From: Verrucomicrobiales bacterium
GTDB lineage: Bacteria; Verrucomicrobiota; Verrucomicrobiia; Methylacidiphilales; JAAUTS01
Direction: 5' to 3'
Length of the DNA: 37,461 bases
NCBI GenBank assembly: GCA_031265105.1
Contig: JAISDC010000087.1
Span: forward strand, 1-37,461
The translations under genes were made by a program, and so were the position numbers. Positions 27,707 through 36,491 of this stretch are shown in pieces. How positions within the stretch are numbered: position 1 is the first letter of the stretch; every line of letters starts with the position of its first letter. The notes beneath the pieces are model-generated. The model saw only the letters and a program-made list of their open reading frames with translations. It made no database searches and was not told the origin of the DNA.

Positions 27707-27746
27707 AAACCGCCGCTGACGATGCGCTCACGGTCAGCGGCGGTTT
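27707..27746. terminator. intrinsic terminator built from an inverted pair of the dispersed motif
   Basis: AAACCGCCGCTGAC (27707-27720) is fully complementary to GTCAGCGGCGGTTT (27733-27746) around a 12-nt loop, followed by more T. Both arms contain GCTGAC/GTCAGC with GATG or CACG at their inner ends, i.e. two facing copies of the motif. It lies between convergent rarA and the methyltransferase and can work in both directions. Confidence 0.93.
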
Positions 27747-28256
27747 TTATGACTTGGCAATTTCGTCGCCTGGCGGCGGTGCCCACGGCGTCAGTCGCGG
27801 CAGCCAGCGCGGGACGTGGCGCCGGTAGCGGGCATAGTCGTCGCCGAAACGCTGGAGCAATTTTTTTTCCTCGACCAGCGGGAAGTAAACGGTGTTCACC
27901 GCCCAGAACACCGCCGCGTACGCTGCCAGTGACCAGGCGTTCAGGAGCAGCGCCTCGGCCAGCGCCATGAGCAGCACGCTGACAATCATCGGGTTGCGGA
28001 CATGCCGGTAGGGACCGCGAATCACCAGTTGGCGCGGCGGTTGCCACGGCGCCGCGGTGCCTTTGCCAACCCGGTCAAACAACCACATCGTCCACGCTGC
28101 CAGTGCCAAGCCTGCCACCAGCAGCGCCCCGCCGACCGCCAGCAACGCCGGATCATTCCGCGTCAATCGCCAGCCCGTCAGCCACAGCACCAAAGCTGGC
28201 AGGGTAATCAACGCGTTGCACGGCAGCAACACCACGGCTTTGCACCAACCGGACAT
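27747..28256 (-). CDS. integral-membrane methyltransferase (isoprenylcysteine/phospholipid-type)
   Basis: From ATG 28256 (MSGWCKAVVL) the product has 169 residues. It has four to five hydrophobic helices and the family motif GPYRHVRNPM, followed by a Glu-containing EEKKLLQRFGDDYARYRRHVPR near the C-terminus. These mark the isoprenylcysteine carboxyl methyltransferase / phospholipid methyltransferase superfamily, where RHVRNP and the C-terminal EE bind SAM. The bacterial substrate is generally unknown and is not indicated here. It is a single gene between rarA and nifJ. Confidence 0.82.
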   Translation of the reverse strand: MSGWCKAVVLLPCNALITLPALVLWLTGWRLTRNDPALLAVGGALLVAGLALAAWTMWLFDRVGKGTAAPWQPPRQLVIRGPYRHVRNPMIVSVLLMALAEALLLNAWSLAAYAAVFWAVNTVYFPLVEEKKLLQRFGDDYARYRRHVPRWLPRLTPWAPPPGDEIAKS

Positions 28257-28428
28257 GACGCGCAATCTAATGCGTTTCACGCGGCAGGGCAACCGTCAAA
28301 TGACGGCTCCTAGTCGCTGACCATGACGTGGCAGCGCATTTTCTTGTTTGACGAAAGCTAATGCCCAAGAGTAGCATTTTAATTTTAAACCCCAATTTCT
28401 GAGACCGATAATAGGTATTTATTTTACT

Positions 28429-31400
28429 ATGAAACACACAGCAATCACCGTGGACGGCAATGAAGCGGCCGCATCCGTGGCCTACCGCCTCAGCGAAGCC
28501 ATCGCCCTTTACCCCATCACCCCCTCGACGCCCATGGGCGAGTCTTCCGACGAATGGTCGGCCAAGGGCAAAAAGAACTTGTGGGGCAATACGCCCGCCG
28601 TGGTGGAAATGCAGTCGGAAGCCGGGGTGGCGGGGGCCATCCACGGGATTTTGCAGGCCGGCACGCTGGCCACCACGTTCACCGCGTCGCAGGGGCTGCT
28701 GTTGATGATTCCAGCCATGTATAAAATCGCCGGCGAGTTGTCGCCGTTCGTGCTGCACGTCACGGCGCGGGCGCTGGCCACCAATTCGCTGTCCATTTTT
28801 GGCGACCATTCCGATGTAATGGCGGTGCGTCAGACCGGTTTCGCCATGCTCAATTCCGCCAATGTGCAGGAAGCACAGGACCTGGCCTGCATCGCGCACC
28901 TGGCGACGTTGCAAACCCGGGTGCCGTTCCTGCATTTCTTCGACGGCTTCCGCACCTCGCATGAAATCAACCAGATTGACTACCTGACCGATGACATGCT
29001 GCGCCGCCTGTTGGACCCCAAGCTGCTGGACAATTTTTATCAAAACGCGCTGACGCCCGACCGGCCGACCATTCGCGGCACCACGCAGAATCCCGATGTG
29101 TATTTCCAGACCCGCGAGGCGGGCAATCCGTTCTACCTGGGCACCCCGACGGCGGTGCAGCAAATCATGGATGATTTTGCCAAGGTCACGGGACGGCAAT
29201 ATCATTTGTTCGACTACACCGGCCATCCCCAGGCCGAGCAGGTCATCGTGGTGCTGGGTTCCGGCGGCGAAACCAGCATTGACACGGTCAATCATTTGAA
29301 CGCTGACGGTGGCAAGTTTGGCGTGCTGCAAGTGCGCCTGTTCCGCCCGTTCGACGTGAATTTGTTCGTCCGGGCGCTGCCGCCGACGGTGCAAAAAATC
29401 GCCGTGCTGGACCGCACCAAGGAACCCGGCTCGGCGGGCGAGCCGCTGTATCAGGACGTGGTCACCGCCCTGCACGAAGTCGCGGACGCGCCCCAGGCGC
29501 AGGTGTGCGGCGGCCGTTACGGCATCGGCTCGAAGGAGTTCACCCCGGCGATGGTCAAGGCGATTTTCGACGAGTTGCAAAAAGCCGCGCCGCGCCGCCA
29601 TTTCACGGTCGGCATCATTGACGACGTCACCGGCACCTCGCTGACGGTGGACGACGATTACGACATCGAACCCAGCGAGAACAAGCGCGCGGTGTTCTTC
29701 GGCCTCGGCTCCGACGGCACGGTCGGCGCCAACAAGAACACCATCAAAATCATCGGCGACGAGACCGAGTTCAAGCCGCAGGCGTATTTCGTGTACGACT
29801 CGAAAAAATCCGGCGCGATGACCATCTCGCACCTGCGCTTCGGCCCCCAGCGCATCAACTCGCCGTACCTCATCAAGCAGGCGAATTTCATCGGCGTCCA
29901 CCAATGGCAGTTCGTGGAAAAATGCGACTTCACCGCCTACGCCGCCAAGGGCGCGACGCTGCTGTTGAACAGCCCCTTCACCGTGTACAAAATCTGGGAG
30001 CACCTCCCGCTGGAGTTGCAAGCCGCCATCCTGGAGAAAAAACTCCGGGTCTATGCCATTGACGCCTATCGCGTGGCGCGCGAGACCGGCATGGGCAGCC
30101 GCACCAACACCATCATGCAAACGTGCTTCTTCGCCATCAGCGGCGTGTTGCCGCGCGAGGAAGCCATCGCCCAAATCAAGAAATCCATCGAGAAAACCTA
30201 CCTGCGCAAAGGCCGGGCGGTGGTGGAAAAAAACTGGAACGCGGTGGACCAGACCCTGGCCAACCTGCACGAAATCATTGTGCCCGAGCAAGTCACCTCG
30301 ACCCACCGCCGCCCGGCGGTCATCCCCGCCGAGGCGCCCGCCTTCATGCACCGCGTCACCGCGCTGATGATGGAAGGCAAGGGCGACCTGCTGCCGGTGA
30401 GTGCCTTCCCCGTGGACGGCATCTGGCCGACCGACACCGCCCGCTGGGAAAAACGCAATTTATCGCAAATGATTCCGGTTTGGGCGCCGGAGTTGTGCAT
30501 CCAGTGTAATAAATGCGTGCTAGGCTGCCCGCACGCCACCATCCGCGGCAAGTTCTACCCGGACGCCGCGCTCCAGGACGCGCCGCCGACCTTCAAGCAC
30601 ACCGCCTTCAAGTCGCGGGAAAATCCCGGCTGCCAGTTCACCATCCAAATCGCGCCGGAAGATTGCACCGGCTGCGGGCTGTGCATCGCGGTCTGCCCGG
30701 GCAAGGACAAAAACGACCCGAAACGCAAGGCGCTGACCATGCTGCCGCAGGAACCCATCGTGGACGCCGAGCGGGTCAACTGGGATTACTACCTCGGCCT
30801 GCCGCTGCCCGACCGCGCCAAGCTCAAAACCGACCTGGTCAAGGATTCGCAATTCCTCCAGCCGCTGTTCGAGTTTTCCGGCGCCTGCGCGGGTTGCGGC
30901 GAGACGCCGTATGTCAAGCTCATCAGCCAGTTGTACGGCGATCGCGCGCTGATTGCCAACGCCACCGGCTGCTCGTCCATTTACGGCGGCAACCTGCCGG
31001 TCACGCCGTATGCCAAAAACGCTGACGGTCGCGGCCCCGCGTGGGCCAACTCGCTGTTCGAGGACAACGCCGAGTTCGGCCTGGGCCTGCGCATGGGCGT
31101 TGACCAAAAAACCGACCGGGCGCGCTATTTGCTGGCCTCACTGTCAGCGGCGCTCGGCGACCAGTTGGCCGGTGAACTGCTCAACGCCGACCAAAGCACC
31201 GAGGCGGGCCTGGCCGCCCAGCGGCAGCGGGTCGCCGAATTGCGCGACCGGCTCAGGACGCTGACCGTGCCCGAGGCGCCGGAATTGAGCCTCATCGCGG
31301 ATTATCTGGTCAAGAAAAGCGTGTGGATTATCGGCGGCGACGGCTGGGCCTATGACATCGGCTACGGCGGCCTCGACCACGTCATCTCGCTCGGCAAAAA

Positions 31401-32004
31401 AGTCAACATCCTGGTGTTGGACACCGAGGTTTATTCCAACACCGGCGGCCAGCAATCCAAATCCACGCCGATGGGCGCGGTGGCGAAATTCGCCGTCAAC
31501 GGCAAGGCGCAAACCAAAAAAGACCTCGGCCTGCTGGCGATGAGCTACGGCAACGTCTATATCGCGCGCATCGCCTTTGGCGCCAAGGACAGCCAGACGG
31601 TCAAGGCGCTGAACGAGGCGGACAGCTTCCCCGGCACCTCGCTGATTATCGCCTACAGCCATTGCATCGCGCACGGCATCAACATGGAAACCGGCCTCAG
31701 CCAGCAAAAGCTGGCGGTGGATTCCGGTTACTGGCCGTTATACCGCTTCGACCCGCGCCGCCTGGACGCCGGCCAAAGCCCGCTGATACTGGATTCCGCC
31801 GAGCCGAAAACCCCGCTGGAACAATTCATGGCCAACGAGACCCGGTTCAAGGCGCTGAAACAAATCAACCCGGAACGGTATCAAAAACTGGAAACCACCG
31901 CCCAGGAACAGATTCGCCAAAAATACGCGCAGATCAAGGGATTGGAAACCAATTGGAAAGCGCAACTCACCCCGGCCGCCAACGGCACGGGCACGCCGAG
32001 CTAA
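28429..32004 (+). CDS. nifJ: pyruvate:ferredoxin (flavodoxin) oxidoreductase
   Basis: The single 1191-residue chain fuses all domains of the homodimeric enzyme: N-terminal pyruvate-binding/TPP pyrimidine domain (ITVDGNEAAASVAYRLSEAIALYPITPSTPMGE), CoA-binding region, EKR linker, two 4Fe-4S ferredoxin sites (CIQCNKCVLGCPHA and CTGCGLCIAVCP, about residues 686-765), and the C-terminal TPP pyrophosphate domain (CAGCGETPYVKLI, TGCSSIYGGNLP, DTEVYSNTGGQQSKSTP). It oxidises pyruvate to acetyl-CoA, CO2 and reduced ferredoxin or flavodoxin, implying an anaerobic or facultative lifestyle. Spacing and key cysteines are intact. Three exact GCTGACGGT motifs fall in it (29302, 29640, 31021). The AT-rich 170 bp upstream probably holds the promoter. 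Confidence 0.97.
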   Translation: MKHTAITVDGNEAAASVAYRLSEAIALYPITPSTPMGESSDEWSAKGKKNLWGNTPAVVEMQSEAGVAGAIHGILQAGTLATTFTASQGLLLMIPAMYKIAGELSPFVLHVTARALATNSLSIFGDHSDVMAVRQTGFAMLNSANVQEAQDLACIAHLATLQTRVPFLHFFDGFRTSHEINQIDYLTDDMLRRLLDPKLLDNFYQNALTPDRPTIRGTTQNPDVYFQTREAGNPFYLGTPTAVQQIMDDFAKVTGRQYHLFDYTGHPQAEQVIVVLGSGGETSIDTVNHLNADGGKFGVLQVRLFRPFDVNLFVRALPPTVQKIAVLDRTKEPGSAGEPLYQDVVTALHEVADAPQAQVCGGRYGIGSKEFTPAMVKAIFDELQKAAPRRHFTVGIIDDVTGTSLTVDDDYDIEPSENKRAVFFGLGSDGTVGANKNTIKIIGDETEFKPQAYFVYDSKKSGAMTISHLRFGPQRINSPYLIKQANFIGVHQWQFVEKCDFTAYAAKGATLLLNSPFTVYKIWEHLPLELQAAILEKKLRVYAIDAYRVARETGMGSRTNTIMQTCFFAISGVLPREEAIAQIKKSIEKTYLRKGRAVVEKNWNAVDQTLANLHEIIVPEQVTSTHRRPAVIPAEAPAFMHRVTALMMEGKGDLLPVSAFPVDGIWPTDTARWEKRNLSQMIPVWAPELCIQCNKCVLGCPHATIRGKFYPDAALQDAPPTFKHTAFKSRENPGCQFTIQIAPEDCTGCGLCIAVCPGKDKNDPKRKALTMLPQEPIVDAERVNWDYYLGLPLPDRAKLKTDLVKDSQFLQPLFEFSGACAGCGETPYVKLISQLYGDRALIANATGCSSIYGGNLPVTPYAKNADGRGPAWANSLFEDNAEFGLGLRMGVDQKTDRARYLLASLSAALGDQLAGELLNADQSTEAGLAAQRQRVAELRDRLRTLTVPEAPELSLIADYLVKKSVWIIGGDGWAYDIGYGGLDHVISLGKKVNILVLDTEVYSNTGGQQSKSTPMGAVAKFAVNGKAQTKKDLGLLAMSYGNVYIARIAFGAKDSQTVKALNEADSFPGTSLIIAYSHCIAHGINMETGLSQQKLAVDSGYWPLYRFDPRRLDAGQSPLILDSAEPKTPLEQFMANETRFKALKQINPERYQKLETTAQEQIRQKYAQIKGLETNWKAQLTPAANGTGTPS

Positions 32005-32120
32005 TCGGCTGGTTATAGCCATACCTCATCACAACCCCGTTTAATCGCGAATTTGACAGCGGTCGCGCCGTTCCATCGCGCGACGACACCGGCAGGATGG
32101 CCTGTGCGCCATTGGCATTG

Positions 32121-32167
32121 CGCCGCTGAGAGTGCCGCGCACCGTCAGCGGCGGCTGGCGCGCGTTT
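32121..32167. terminator. motif-containing hairpin plus T-run after nifJ
   Basis: CGCCGCTGA (32121-32129) pairs with TCAGCGGCG (32145-32153). The right arm holds an exact ACCGTCAGC, and the left arm is a diverged facing copy (GCTGAGAGTG). A run of seven or more T follows about ten bases later. It is likely to end nifJ transcription, though the gap between stem and T-run is longer than usual. Confidence 0.5.
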
Positions 32168-32187
32168 TTTTGGCAACGGGATGCGGC

Positions 32188-32328
32188 ATGATTTCCAGCG
32201 GCACCGGCAATGTCACCGTCAGCGGCGGCAACGGCATGAATGGCGACGTGACCAACAGCGGCAGCGGCACGCTGACCGTGAGCCTGAACAGCAGCAGCCT
32301 GACCGGCGACTTTTCCCTGTCACCCGGT
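32188..32328 (+). pseudogene. fragment of an autotransporter passenger
   Basis: In the plus-strand frame beginning at ATG 32188, the peptide reads GTGNVTVSGGNGMNGDV, then NSGSGTLTVSLNSSSLTGDF, the same composition and repeat phrasing as the passenger of the autotransporter at 545-3421 (e.g. GNVTASGNSQLIL, STLTGNI). The match stops where the trxB 3' end begins (32329). There is no signal peptide or barrel. It is best explained as a scrap of a paralogous gene; TVSG and LTVS here are encoded by the dispersed motif. Confidence 0.7.
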
Positions 32329-33261
32329 TCAACCGCACAATCCCGCCAGATAACGTTCGGCTTCGATGCCGGCCATGCAGCCCGCGCCCGCCGCTGTGAC
32401 GGCTTGGCGGTAAATCGAATCCGCGCAATCTCCGGCGACAAACACGCCGTCCACATTGGTATGCACGCGTCCCGTCGATGTGATGAAACCCGCCTTGTCC
32501 ATGTCAATCACGCCTTGGAACAATTGCGTGTTCGGCACGTGGCCGATGGCGACAAACACTCCGGCGCAATCCAGCGTCGCGCGCGCGCCGGTTTTCACGT
32601 TGCTCAATTTCACACCGGTCACCCGGTCCAGATCGACGCCCAGCACTCCTTCCACCACGCTGTCCCACACCGGTTTGATTTTCGGGTTGGCCAAGGTGCG
32701 GGCCGCCATGATGCGCGAGGCGCGCAGTTGGTCGCGGCGGTGTGCCAGATACACCAGTGAGCCGAAGCGCGTCAAGTACGCCGCTTCCTCGCAGGCCGAG
32801 TCGCCGCCGCCGACCACCACCAGCGGCTGGCCGCGGAACATCGGCAGCGCGCCGTCGCAGGTGGCGCAATAGGTCACGCCCTTGTTTTCCAACTCCCGCT
32901 CACCCGGCACGCCGAGATGACGGTGACTGGCACCGGTGGCAATGATGACCGCCCTGGTCTCAATGACTTTGCCGTCCACGGTCAGCGTCAGCGGGCGGCG
33001 GGAAAAATCCACCCGCTCGACCACGCTCATGTACTCGACGCGCGCGCCGAACCGCGCGGCCTGCTCCTGCATCTCCATCATCAGCGTGTTCGCGTCCACC
33101 CCCTTGCTGAAGCCGGGAAAATTCTCCACCGCGGTGGTAGTGGTCAACAAACCGCCAGGCTGCGCGCCGGTCACCAGCAGCGGATTGAGACCGGCGCGCG
33201 CCGTGTAAATTGCCGCGGTCCATCCGGCCGGGCCGGAACCGATGATGACGACATTTTCCAT
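32329..33261 (-). CDS. trxB: thioredoxin-disulfide reductase
   Basis: The 310-residue product has the FAD-binding start VVIIGSGPAGWTAAIYTARAG, redox motif CATCDG (132-137), NADPH motif GGGDSACEEAAYLT, and the C-terminal GVFVAGDCAD. It reduces thioredoxin with NADPH. Length is typical. The stop codon at 32329 abuts the autotransporter fragment. It lies downstream of the RRM gene but a strong terminator separates the two. Confidence 0.96.
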   Translation of the reverse strand: MENVVIIGSGPAGWTAAIYTARAGLNPLLVTGAQPGGLLTTTTAVENFPGFSKGVDANTLMMEMQEQAARFGARVEYMSVVERVDFSRRPLTLTVDGKVIETRAVIIATGASHRHLGVPGERELENKGVTYCATCDGALPMFRGQPLVVVGGGDSACEEAAYLTRFGSLVYLAHRRDQLRASRIMAARTLANPKIKPVWDSVVEGVLGVDLDRVTGVKLSNVKTGARATLDCAGVFVAIGHVPNTQLFQGVIDMDKAGFITSTGRVHTNVDGVFVAGDCADSIYRQAVTAAGAGCMAGIEAERYLAGLCG

Positions 33262-33347
33262 GCGTCTTTTATAGGGTGAACGCGGTTTTGCGCCAGAGCG
33301 AATTTTGCGCCGGTTCCGGCTGTCGTCAAGTCAGGCTGAACCGCAAT

Positions 33348-33382
33348 AAAAAAACCCGCGGGGAAAGCCCGCGGGTTTTTTT
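33348..33382. terminator. strong bidirectional intrinsic terminator
   Basis: CCCGCGGG (33355-33362) and CCCGCGGG (33368-33375) form a stem around GAAAG, with seven A before and seven T after. It terminates the RRM gene on the minus strand just past its stop at 33397. Confidence 0.97.
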
Positions 33383-33396
33383 GCATCATCAGCCGG

Positions 33397-33963
33397 TTAT
33401 TTCTTGGCGCCGGCGACGACGATTTGGCGTCCCATGAACTCGCTGCGATTGAACTTCTCCGAGGCGGCCTTGGCAGTTTCCAACGCGCCCATCTCCACGA
33501 AGCCGAATCCCTTGGAATTGGAACGGCTGTCACGCACGATCTCGACATTGTTGACGCTGCCGACCTGCGAGAACAGATCAAACAGGTCACTTTCCGACGT
33601 TTCGTAGGAAAGGTTGCCGATGTACAAGCGCGGCGTTTCGATTTCCGGATTCTGATTTTCCTGGACGGGGACGTCGAGACGCTCCGAACGTTCGGCGCGC
33701 GGCGCGCGTTCACGATCACGGTCGTGTTCACGGTCGTGTTCACGGTCGCGGTCGCGGTCGCGGTCGCGTTGGCCGTTGACTGGTTTGCCATTGGCCGAAC
33801 GTTTGCCGAAACCGAACAGTTTGCCGAGGAAGGCGGTAATCGGGTTGGATTTTTTCTGTTTTTGGTAACCGCCCTCGCGGTTGCCACGGTAACGCCCGCC
33901 GCGATTACGGCGGCGTCCACCACGATATCCGGAACGTCCGGATCGTTGTTCTGTATTACTCAT
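33397..33963 (-). CDS. RRM-type RNA-binding protein with RGG and RD/RE-rich tail
   Basis: From ATG 33963 (MSNTEQRSGR) the product has 188 residues. An N-terminal basic Arg/Gly region (RSGYRGGRRRNRGGRYRG) is followed by an amphipathic piece (ITAFLGKLFGFGKR) and then an Arg-Asp/Arg-Glu dipeptide tract (66-86). The RRM domain takes up residues 111-188, with RNP2 LYIGNL (113-118) and RNP1 KGFGFVEM (151-158). Single-RRM proteins in bacteria often act as cold-induced RNA chaperones. The Gly-RNP domain usually stands alone or has a C-terminal Gly tail; the N-terminal RGG/RD tracts here are unusual. A long AT-rich leader may indicate mRNA-level control. Confidence 0.92.
   Translation of the reverse strand: MSNTEQRSGRSGYRGGRRRNRGGRYRGNREGGYQKQKKSNPITAFLGKLFGFGKRSANGKPVNGQRDRDRDRDREHDREHDRDRERAPRAERSERLDVPVQENQNPEIETPRLYIGNLSYETSESDLFDLFSQVGSVNNVEIVRDSRSNSKGFGFVEMGALETAKAASEKFNRSEFMGRQIVVAGAKK
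33707..33770. repeat. hexanucleotide coding tandem repeat (Arg-Asp/Glu)
   Basis: Consecutive cggtcg/cggtcgtgttca units code for the RD, RE and HD dipeptides of the RRM protein. Six-base periodicity would change tract length without frameshift. Confidence 0.8.
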
Positions 33964-34440
33964 GTTGCTGGTCAAGCCCGGGAGGTATCGGCGAGAGCGT
34001 TCAGCAGGCGAAACCGCAAGGGGAAAGTGACAACGCGGACCACACACCGTGCGTTAGCCGCCAGGCTTGGCCCGCGGTTTTACGCTGATGATGCAGGTAA
34101 TCCATTGGTTTTGTCACAATCTGTAAAACTAATCGGTTTTCAGTAAAGAACCGAAAAATTTCCCCAAGGGTTATTGCTCAAACGCTCTTCGCAAGGATAA
34201 CACGGTCAGCCTCAAGATTCTTTGCCAAGTGCCGATGTTTTATCACGTTGCAAACAACGGCGCTGAGATAAATCAGGCTAAAACCCAATCCCTGAGCTTT
34301 AACTCCTTTCTTCGCATGAAAGCATATTTCAAGATCAGGCGGTCAGCAATACTTAAATACAATAAATATGCGCAGTTCACTTTGACCCAGTGACAGCGAC
34401 GAGCAGCCGCAGGTGATTACGGCTTAATAACTGGGCATGA
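33964..34440. other. 477-bp AT-richer intergenic region upstream of the RRM gene
   Basis: This stretch is distinctly more AT-rich than flanking genes. It should contain the RRM gene promoter and a leader of unknown length. One ACGGTCAGC variant sits near 34202. I see no ORF with codon bias, no RNA gene signature (RNase P, SRP, tmRNA, 6S) and no clear promoter pair. Confidence 0.5.
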
Positions 34441-34474
34441 AAAAACGGCCATTGGCGTGCAAGCCAATGGCCGT
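34441..34474 (-). terminator. intrinsic terminator of the PPIase lipoprotein gene
   Basis: ACGGCCATTGGC (34445-34456) pairs with GCCAATGGCCGT (34463-34474) around GTGCAA. On the minus strand the stem is followed by a T-run (the A-run at 34439-34445), just after the stop at 34495. Confidence 0.93.
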
Positions 34475-34494
34475 GGTCAAAGGTTGTTGACAGG

Positions 34495-35532
34495 TCAATT
34501 CTTGGCGGGAGCGGGGGCCGGCGCCTCCGGGGCGGCAGTCGGCGCGGTTTTGTTCGCCAATTCCTTGGTGGGATCGGGGATATTGAATTGAATCTTGGCG
34601 TCGTCACGCAGCTTTTCAATGATGCGCCTGGCGAACTCGCTCTCCTTTTGCGATTGCAACCGCCTGATGATGCCTTCTTTTACCTCATCGAACTCCAACA
34701 CCTTGGCGGGGGTCAATTCAACCAATTGAAACACCAGCAAATTAGCGCCGATTTCCTGCACCGAGCTGATGCCGCCGGGTTTCAAGGTCTTGATAATTTT
34801 ACTGAATTCGGGGCTGAAATTGCTGGCCTGAACCTTCTGGGTAACACCGGCTTGAGGATTGGCGGGATCAAGCTCCTTGGCGACTTTTTCAAAATCCTCG
34901 CCGCCGCTTACGCGCTTGCGGGCAGTTTCGGCCGCCGCCTGTTTCTGCTTCTTGTCGGCCGGGCTGACATCGGCGGGCAGCGGCGTCGCGATGTAACGCA
35001 ACGAGTACAATTCTTCCTGGGGCCAGAGTTGCTGGTTGCCATCATAAAAAGCCTTGGCGTCAGCTTCAGTGACCGGGGCGGGCGCGTCCTTTTCCTGCTT
35101 GATCAGGTACCGGATGGTTTCCTGCTGGGTGATTTGCTCAATCAACTCCTTCTCCGTCAGGTCGGATTCGGCGAGCCGTTTTTGAAATTCCTGTTCATCT
35201 TCGCCAAATCGTTTTTTGGCCGCGGCGAGTTCGGCGTCAACCTCGGATTGGATTTTGCTTTTGAGCGCCGCCGTCTGTTTGGCAATGATTTTTTCCATGA
35301 TCAGGCGGTTAGCCACCTGCCAGTCCAGCATGGCGGACTGTTCCGGCTTCAAATCCTCGATTTTGCCGCCGAAACGGGAAATGAACTCATTTTCCTTGGC
35401 GGTCAATTCCGCGCGGGTTACTTTGCCGCCCTTGAAGGAAGCGACGACAAACTTGGCATTTTTGGGATCTTTGGGCGAGCAGGCCACCAACGCGGCCAGA
35501 CAAGCCACCGAAATAATGGATGAAATTTTCAT
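34495..35532 (-). CDS. SurA/PrsA-like peptidyl-prolyl isomerase lipoprotein
   Basis: From ATG 35532 (MKISSIISVA) the product has 345 residues with a lipoprotein signal ending LVAC (Cys18). A SurA-N-like helical chaperone segment (EFISRFGGKIEDLKPEQSAMLDWQVANRLIMEKII) is followed by a long coiled-coil-type stretch. A parvulin-like region (YSLRYIATPLPADV... SGGEDFEKVAKELD ... LKPGGISSVQEIGANLLVFQLVE) comes next, and an Ala/Pro-rich C-terminus. Such lipoproteins help fold secreted or outer-membrane proteins in the periplasm, a role that fits the autotransporters here. The parvulin core looks diverged, so isomerase activity is uncertain. Confidence 0.87.
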   Translation of the reverse strand: MKISSIISVACLAALVACSPKDPKNAKFVVASFKGGKVTRAELTAKENEFISRFGGKIEDLKPEQSAMLDWQVANRLIMEKIIAKQTAALKSKIQSEVDAELAAAKKRFGEDEQEFQKRLAESDLTEKELIEQITQQETIRYLIKQEKDAPAPVTEADAKAFYDGNQQLWPQEELYSLRYIATPLPADVSPADKKQKQAAAETARKRVSGGEDFEKVAKELDPANPQAGVTQKVQASNFSPEFSKIIKTLKPGGISSVQEIGANLLVFQLVELTPAKVLEFDEVKEGIIRRLQSQKESEFARRIIEKLRDDAKIQFNIPDPTKELANKTAPTAAPEAPAPAPAKN

Positions 35533-35679
35533 ACAGGGGATTAACACTGCGGATTTGCCCGCGAAATGCAAGCTTGTTTATTGATAAATTCCGAGCCGCC
35601 CGCCAGTGGAGATTTTAGCTTTGTACCTGAGCGCGCACTTTGCGGCGTTTTTTACCACTTTGCTTTAAGAACTAAAAAC

Positions 35680-35760
35680 TGCGCTCGAGAGGAGTCGAAC
35701 CTCCACGGTGTTAACCACTAGTACCTGAAACTAGCGCGTCTGCCATTTCGCCACGAGCGC
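35680..35760 (-). tRNA. tRNA-Leu (anticodon CAG)
   Basis: On the minus strand the acceptor GCGCTCG (from 35760) pairs with CGAGCGC before discriminator A (35680). The D arm reads GGCGAAATGGCAGACGC, the anticodon loop reads TTTCAGG, and a class II variable arm and GGTTCGACTCC T arm follow. CCA is not encoded, unlike the tRNA-Ser gene. Confidence 0.95.
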
Positions 35761-35816
35761 GTAATCAAGAGGCAAGGATTCTCCAGTTTTTTTGCGGCAG
35801 GTCAAGCCCGTAAGTT

Positions 35817-36491
35817 TCAATTTACGCAATTAAAGATTTTGATCTCGCCCCGTTCGATGGCGACCGCCCCCGCGGGAAAGGTGGCATCAAGGCCCTGCAT
35901 CAGGCGTTGCACCCAGGGTTGTTTGTCGGCGCCCTTGGTGAGAAACCAGATTTCCCTGGCCTGGCGCAGCGTGGGATAGGTCAAGGTCAGGCGCTGGGCA
36001 TCCATCTGCGGCACCCAGTCGGCGGCGGTGAACTTGACGTTTTCCCGCAAGGCTTTGGTGCCGGGAAATAGCGAGGCGGTGTGGCCGTCGTTGCCGACCC
36101 CGAGCAGGATCAGGTCGAAGCGCGGCGGCTGGCCGAGTTCGCGAATCAGGCGGCGCTCATAGTCAGCGGCGGCGTCCGCGGCCTTGGGCAGTTCGGTTTT
36201 CCAGCGTTCCAACCGCACCGCCAGCGGGTAAAATGCCGTGTAAATCAGGTGATAGTTGCTGTCCGGATGATCCAGCGGCACCCAGCGTTCGTCGCCGATA
36301 AACAAATGGGTGGCCGACCAAGCCCAGCCGCTTTTGCTCAACGCCCGGTAAAAACCGACCGGGCTGGCCCCCCCGCTGAGGGCAACATTAAAAACCCCGC
36401 GTTTGTGCAGGGCCGCGCTGCCGGTGGCCTGCCAGTGCGCGATTAACGCGGCGAGCCAGTCCGATTCGTGGTCAAAGCGGTGATTAATCAT
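35817..36491 (-). CDS. pgl: 6-phosphogluconolactonase
   Basis: The 224-residue product has family motifs ALSGGASPVGFYRAL, FIGDERWVPLDHPDSNY and LGVGNDGHTASLFPGT. It hydrolyses 6-phosphogluconolactone in the oxidative pentose-phosphate pathway, supplying NADPH that trxB could use. Length is typical. It is transcribed toward tRNA-Leu and stands alone. Confidence 0.95.
   Translation of the reverse strand: MINHRFDHESDWLAALIAHWQATGSAALHKRGVFNVALSGGASPVGFYRALSKSGWAWSATHLFIGDERWVPLDHPDSNYHLIYTAFYPLAVRLERWKTELPKAADAAADYERRLIRELGQPPRFDLILLGVGNDGHTASLFPGTKALRENVKFTAADWVPQMDAQRLTLTYPTLRQAREIWFLTKGADKQPWVQRLMQGLDATFPAGAVAIERGEIKIFNCVN

Noticed and set aside
28267-30351. 694-codon minus-strand ORF opposite nifJ
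   Set aside because: It is antisense to a full-length, motif-complete nifJ; its Arg/His/Gln/Gly-rich composition is typical of a high-GC shadow frame.
33964-34440. Structured RNA (RNase P, SRP, tmRNA or riboswitch)
   Set aside because: None of the conserved core sequences of these RNAs can be found on either strand; only AT-rich unpatterned sequence is visible.
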